From: Chloroflexota bacterium | GTDB lineage: Bacteria > Chloroflexota > Limnocylindria > Limnocylindrales > CSP1-4 | Length of the DNA: 8,093 nucleotides | Assembly: GCA_021785115.1 (NCBI GenBank) | Contig: JAJYGO010000069.1 | Coordinates: 1 to 8,093 of the forward strand | Reading direction: 5' to 3' | In this document: positions 4,608 through 8,093 of the stretch, piece by piece | Position numbering within the stretch: position 1 is the stretch's first letter | How the letters are laid out: the number at the start of each line of letters is the position of its first letter | Notes under the pieces: generated by a model | What the model was told of the DNA's origin: nothing | The model's input: only the letters and a program-made list of their open reading frames with translations | The model's database searches: none | Program-made: the position numbers and the translations under genes

Positions 4608-7520
4608 ATGGCACACGGGCCGGCCACCAACGTGGACGGTACCGCGCGCATGAGCGATCAGGACGACGGTCTCGGCAAGTCCGGCAAGTCCGGCAAGTCC
4701 GGGAAGTCCGGGAAGTCCGGGAAGTCCGAAGAGTCCGGCACCTTCGCCATGCGTGCCCCGCGGAGGCGTGGGCGCCGGGTCACGCTCGAGGCCATCGAGT
4801 CCGTCGCCGGCATCGGTTCGTACGCGTTGGACGTGCGGACCGGTCGGTGGACGAGCTCACGCGGGCTCGACGCACTCCTTGGCATCCATGGCCGATTCCA
4901 GCGGACGGTGGAGGGCTGGCTGTCGCTCATCCATCCCGATGACCGGGCGGCCATGGCCGCGTACCTTGACGAGGACGTGCTCGGGCTGGGACAGCCCTTC
5001 GACCGCCAGTACCGCATCGTGCGGGCTGACACGGGCGAGGAGCGCTGGGTGCACGGCCGGGGATCGCTCGAACTGGACGAAGCGGGCCGCCCTCTGTGGA
5101 TGTTGGGCACGATCACCGATGTCACGGAGCAGCAACGTGCGCGCGCGGCCCTCGCCGCCTCCGAGCAGCGCTACACAGCGATCGTCGAGGGGCCAGCCGG
5201 GGCGATCATCCTCGCGGACGCCGCGACCGGGCGGATTGCCTGGGTGAATCGCGCCACGTGCACCCTCTTCGCCTACCCGGAGGAGGAGCTGCTCGCGAAG
5301 CGACTGGACGAGCTGCATCCACCGGACGCCCTGGCCGACGCGCACCCGCGCCTCGAGCTCCCTGCGCAGGACGCTGTCACGGAGGGCCACGCCGTACGCT
5401 GTCGTCGCCGGGATGGCGAGCTCGTTCTGGTCGACATCCGGGCGTCGGAGATCGTGGTCGACGGTGCGCGCTACACCGTCGAGTTCTTCACCGACGTCAC
5501 GCAGCTCCACCGACTCGACATGGAGCGTCGACGGATGGAGCGCAATCTGGCGGCCGCCCAGCGCATCGCACAGATGGGCAGCTGGGAGTGGGACCTCGCC
5601 GCGGGCACGGCCATCCGGTCCGTCGAGCTGTACCGCATCCATGGTGTGGAACCAGGCGCCTTCCCGCCGGCTCCTGACGCGTTCCTCGCCTTCGTCCACG
5701 CCGACGACCGCGAGCGGACGGCGCTCGCCGTCCGCGCAGCGCTCGAAGACGGGGTCCCCTACACGCTCGACTACCGGATCGTACGGCCCGACGGGTCTGT
5801 GCGGATGTTGCACAGCGAGGCCGAGATCGAGCGGGACGCGACGGGGCGCCCGGTCGGCGTGCGCGGGACGTCGCAGGACGTGACAGAGCGGCGCGTGGCC
5901 GAGGCGACACGCGCCCGGCTCGCCGCAGCCGTGGCCCAGACCTCGGATGCGGTCATCATCACCGACCCTGCAGGCGACATCGAGTACGTCAACCGCGCCT
6001 TCGAGCGTATGTCCGGGTACGCGCAACACGAGGTCGCAGGCCGCAATCCGCGCATGCTCCAGAGCGGCCGCCAGTCGGCCGCCTTCTACCGCGCGCTCTG
6101 GGGCAGGCTGACCCGCGGCCGGAACTGGAGCGGACATTTCGTCAACAGGCGCGCCGATGGGAGCCTGTTCGAGGTGGACGCGACGATTTCACCACTCCGG
6201 GATGCCGACGGCGCGGTCGGGGGGTACGTCGGCGTGCAGCGCGACGTCACCGCCCTGCGCGCGGCTCGCTCCGGTCTCGCTGCGGAGTTCCGCGAGCGCG
6301 CCCAGGTGGCTGCCGCGTTGGCCCGCGTCCAGCTCGCAGCAACGCCTGCCGAGACCGCGACGGAGATCTGCCGCGAGCTCGTCGGGTTGCCCGGCGTCGA
6401 TGTGGCCGCCGTCATCAACTTCCTCGACGTTGACCGCGCCGACGCGCTCGCGGTGATCGCGCCGAATGGGTTCCCGCTGGCGACCGGACGAGAAGTACCG
6501 GCATCGCGAGCGGCGTACCTGTACGAGCGCGCGGTGCAGGGCCCGTGGGCCGAGCGCTACCGCCCCCGCGACGCCGATGGCGACTACGGTCGGGCCATGG
6601 CCGAGCTTGGGGTCCGTGCCAACGCGTATGCACCCATTCGGAACGGCGAGGGACTCCTCGGCCTGGTGGCCGTCGCCACGCGTGACGAGGCATTCGCCGC
6701 GCACCTCGTCAATCGATTGCCCGCGGTGGGCGAGTTCGCGGCGACCGCGAGCGCGCTCCTGGCCGGGGCCCTCGAGGGCGACCATCGTCGTACGCGGCTG
6801 GGCGAGCAGATCTCCACGCTCATCGCCGAGGCTGCCTTCTCGTCGGTCTTCCAACCCATCGTGGACCTCGAGGACGAAAGCATCGTCGGCTACGAGGCGC
6901 TGACCCGTTTCACGGACGGGACTCGCGCGGATCTGCGCTTTTCGGATGCCTGGTCGGTCGGCATGGGCGCGGAGCTCGAACTTGCGACCCTCAGGGCCGC
7001 CCTGCTCGCCGCCCGCTCGTTGCCCGCTGGCCGCTGGCTGGACGTCAACGTGTCGCCACGCCTGCTCGAGGAACCCGACCGCCTGCGGTCGGCCCTCGCC
7101 GATGCGGACCGACCGATCACGCTCGAGATCACCGAGCATGAAGGCGTGGCGGACTACGGGACGGCGCGCGCCGCGGTGGCAAGCCTCGGGCCCGGCGTTC
7201 GCATCGCGGTCGACGACGCCGGAGCGGGCATCGCGAACTTCTCGCACATCGTCGAGCTGCGCCCTGACTTCGTGAAGCTCGATATCAGCCTCGTGCGCGG
7301 AGTCAATGTCGACCTGGGGCGGCAGGCGATCGTGATCGCGTTGCGGCATTTCGCAAAGAGCGCCGGTTGCCGGCTCGTGGCGGAAGGCATCGAGACCCCG
7401 GCCGAGGCTGGCAGCGTCGCCGCCTTGGGCGTCGACTTTGGCCAGGGCTTCTACTACGGTCGCCCGGAACCGGCGGAGCACTGGGGGCGCGGACCGGACG
7501 CCCTGAAGACCGGCGCATAG
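4608..7520 (+). CDS. Multi-PAS/GAF sensor with EAL c-di-GMP phosphodiesterase domain
   Basis: Predicted to hydrolyse cyclic di-GMP to pGpG in response to a sensed signal. Order over 970 residues: low-complexity linker with Gly-Lys-Ser repeats (23-43); PAS 1 at about 65-178 (PAS_3 type, IHPDDRAAM, TDVTEQ end); PAS 2 at 184-302; PAS 3 at 316-430; PAS 4 at 436-550 (VNRAFERMSGY, GRNPRMLQSG); GAF at about 565-720; EAL at 732-955. The EAL domain keeps all key residues: E763 in EALTR, N814 in NVSP, E840 and E843 in LEITE, D869-D870, K890 in DFVKLD, E926 in AEGIET and Q946 in GQGFYYG. It should be catalytically active. Loop 6 reads DDAGAGIANF in place of the common DDFGTGYSSL. There is no GGDEF domain and no membrane helix, so it is a cytosolic sensor. 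ATG 4608 is the longest start; ATG 4650 (MSDQDD) is a good alternative, and neither has a strong ribosome site. PAS ligands cannot be read from sequence. Confidence 0.93.
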   Translation: MAHGPATNVDGTARMSDQDDGLGKSGKSGKSGKSGKSGKSEESGTFAMRAPRRRGRRVTLEAIESVAGIGSYALDVRTGRWTSSRGLDALLGIHGRFQRTVEGWLSLIHPDDRAAMAAYLDEDVLGLGQPFDRQYRIVRADTGEERWVHGRGSLELDEAGRPLWMLGTITDVTEQQRARAALAASEQRYTAIVEGPAGAIILADAATGRIAWVNRATCTLFAYPEEELLAKRLDELHPPDALADAHPRLELPAQDAVTEGHAVRCRRRDGELVLVDIRASEIVVDGARYTVEFFTDVTQLHRLDMERRRMERNLAAAQRIAQMGSWEWDLAAGTAIRSVELYRIHGVEPGAFPPAPDAFLAFVHADDRERTALAVRAALEDGVPYTLDYRIVRPDGSVRMLHSEAEIERDATGRPVGVRGTSQDVTERRVAEATRARLAAAVAQTSDAVIITDPAGDIEYVNRAFERMSGYAQHEVAGRNPRMLQSGRQSAAFYRALWGRLTRGRNWSGHFVNRRADGSLFEVDATISPLRDADGAVGGYVGVQRDVTALRAARSGLAAEFRERAQVAAALARVQLAATPAETATEICRELVGLPGVDVAAVINFLDVDRADALAVIAPNGFPLATGREVPASRAAYLYERAVQGPWAERYRPRDADGDYGRAMAELGVRANAYAPIRNGEGLLGLVAVATRDEAFAAHLVNRLPAVGEFAATASALLAGALEGDHRRTRLGEQISTLIAEAAFSSVFQPIVDLEDESIVGYEALTRFTDGTRADLRFSDAWSVGMGAELELATLRAALLAARSLPAGRWLDVNVSPRLLEEPDRLRSALADADRPITLEITEHEGVADYGTARAAVASLGPGVRIAVDDAGAGIANFSHIVELRPDFVKLDISLVRGVNVDLGRQAIVIALRHFAKSAGCRLVAEGIETPAEAGSVAALGVDFGQGFYYGRPEPAEHWGRGPDALKTGA
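4674..4736 (+). repeat. 9-bp in-frame minisatellite encoding Gly-Lys-Ser repeats
   Basis: Seven 9-base units in tandem: three GGCAAGTCC, three GGGAAGTCC, then a diverged GAAGAGTCC. They encode six Gly-Lys-Ser triplets and one Glu-Glu-Ser. The two unit types are grouped in blocks, as expected from slippage or block duplication. Nine bases equal three codons, so copy-number change alters linker length without breaking the frame. Confidence 0.92.
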
Positions 7521-7669
7521 ATGAATCGCGCCATGACGTCCCGCCGCCGTGGGCTTCGCGGCCGGGAGTTCCCGATCAAGCTGCGGCGGGTGCTCGCCGC
7601 CGCGGCGGCGACGAGTCCGCAGGCCTTGACGTCCTCCGAGGCCGCGATCTGTGCGAGTGATCCGGCGCG

Positions 7670-7683
7670 GGATGGGCCCATCC
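7670..7683. repeat. Perfect 14-bp palindrome between convergent genes
   Basis: GGATGGGCCCATCC is self-complementary with no loop. It lies in the 214-bp gap between the end of the PAS-EAL gene and the end of the phosphoesterase gene. It could be a protein-binding site, part of a bidirectional termination region, or chance in GC-rich DNA. Confidence 0.3.
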
Positions 7684-7734
7684 AGAAGCGGTCCCTGGGG
7701 GCGCGCCCGCCAGGCCCGGTGTCGGTCCGGCCGG

Positions 7735-8093
7735 TCAGGGCGACGTCAGGTCCGTCGACGGGTGGACCGGGAGCATCACCGGCGGGCGCGCTGGTTGGCT
7801 GAAGTCGAAGTCGGCGACCAGGTTGCCGAGCTGCGGCGCGTTCTCCCGCACGTCGGGTCGGGGGTCCGGCCGGCCATCGGTGGCCGGGTCGAGTCGCTGT
7901 CCGCCCAGGAAGTCATCCTCGATGAACTTGAGGTAGGCATCGAAGCTGAGGGTCTGGTGGTCGATGTAGCCGGCCCTCGCGTAGGGGCTGATCACGAGAC
8001 CGGGGACGCGGATCCCGTAGCCGAGGGCATCGACCGTGGGCGGCACCACATGGTCGTAGAACCCGCCCCAGTCGTCCCAGGTGAGGAAGATGG
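7735..8093 (-). CDS. Phosphoesterase / phospholipase C family protein (C-terminal part, cut by window edge)
   Basis: The last 118 residues of a PF04185-type phosphoesterase (bacterial phospholipase C / acid phosphatase AcpA group), which hydrolyses phosphate esters or phospholipids, usually outside the cell. The visible part starts with [18 protein letters not shown], the conserved metal/active-site segment near the end of the catalytic domain. [20 protein letters not shown] and [18 protein letters not shown] then follow, both hallmarks of the family, and a polar Pro/Asp-rich tail ([12 protein letters not shown]) ends in LTSP. The stop is at 7735-7737. The N-terminus, signal peptide and first metal ligands lie beyond 8093, so export cannot be judged. 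Reading continues in frame to the edge without a start, confirming that it is partial. It is convergent with the PAS-EAL gene, and no partner for it is visible. Confidence 0.9.
   Translation of the reverse strand, partial: IFLTWDDWGGFYDHVVPPTVDALGYGIRVPGLVISPYARAGYIDHQTLSFDAYLKFIEDDFLGGQRLDPATDGRPDPRPDVRENAPQLGNLVADFDFSQPARPPVMLPVHPSTDLTSP

Noticed and set aside
4345..4614. Minus-strand frame across the gap before the PAS-EAL gene
   Set aside because: No recognisable motif, no ribosome binding site, and it ends inside the terminator-side intergenic DNA. Not distinguishable from chance in GC-rich sequence.
6036..6066. LOV photoreceptor signature in PAS 4
   Set aside because: The motif reads GRNPRMLQ; the adduct-forming cysteine of LOV (GxNCRFLQ) is replaced by proline, so it is an ordinary PAS domain.
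6189..7481. 430-codon minus-strand frame opposite the GAF-EAL region
   Set aside because: Antisense of a catalytically complete EAL domain; Arg/Gly/His/Asp-rich product typical of shadow frames.
7521..7802. Plus-strand frame starting directly after the PAS-EAL stop (TAG-ATG)
   Set aside because: No ribosome site distinct from chance, low-complexity Arg/Ala/Pro composition, and it overlaps the end of the well-supported phosphoesterase gene by 68 bases. A short coupled peptide cannot be fully excluded.

Overview
The window is about 70% G+C with strong G/C preference at third codon positions. The organism looks like a high-GC actinobacterial-type lineage. HspR with a HAIR-like operator, a mycoredoxin-like protein beside a one-Cys-type peroxiredoxin, and the C-terminus of a PF04185 phosphoesterase would fit Thermoleophilia or related Actinobacteria; a soil Chloroflexota cannot be excluded. 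There is no rRNA, tRNA, CRISPR array, transposase or phage gene.

Layout. Positions 1-235 hold no recognisable gene. A secreted protein of unknown function (236-712, +) and a small three-helix membrane protein (758-1165, +) follow, separated by a strong GC hairpin. The minus strand from about 3333 down to 1152 carries a redox operon: an AhpC/TSA-type peroxiredoxin with an added N-terminal helical region, a monothiol (CxxS) glutaredoxin/mycoredoxin-like protein, and a thioredoxin with an N-terminal zinc ribbon (TrxC type). It ends in a broken glycosyltransferase family 4 start. Gene spacing is tight (4 bp, then a TGATG stop/start overlap). A 280-base leader precedes the peroxiredoxin.

On the plus strand, hsp20 (3426-3911) and a MerR-family HspR-like repressor (3920-4228) form a heat-shock operon ending in a hairpin. 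The gap between the redox and heat-shock operons holds a HAIR-like inverted repeat. Each arm supplies a -35 hexamer, one for each direction, and each is followed 18 bp later by a -10-like hexamer. My reading is that HspR represses its own operon and perhaps the divergent peroxide-defence operon, so heat and oxidative stress outputs would share one switch.

After about 360 bp without a gene comes a 970-residue signalling protein (4608-7520, +): four PAS domains, one GAF domain and a complete EAL c-di-GMP phosphodiesterase domain, with no GGDEF. A 9-bp tandem repeat near its start encodes a Gly-Lys-Ser linker. The right edge cuts a minus-strand phosphoesterase / phospholipase C family gene, of which the last 118 residues are visible.
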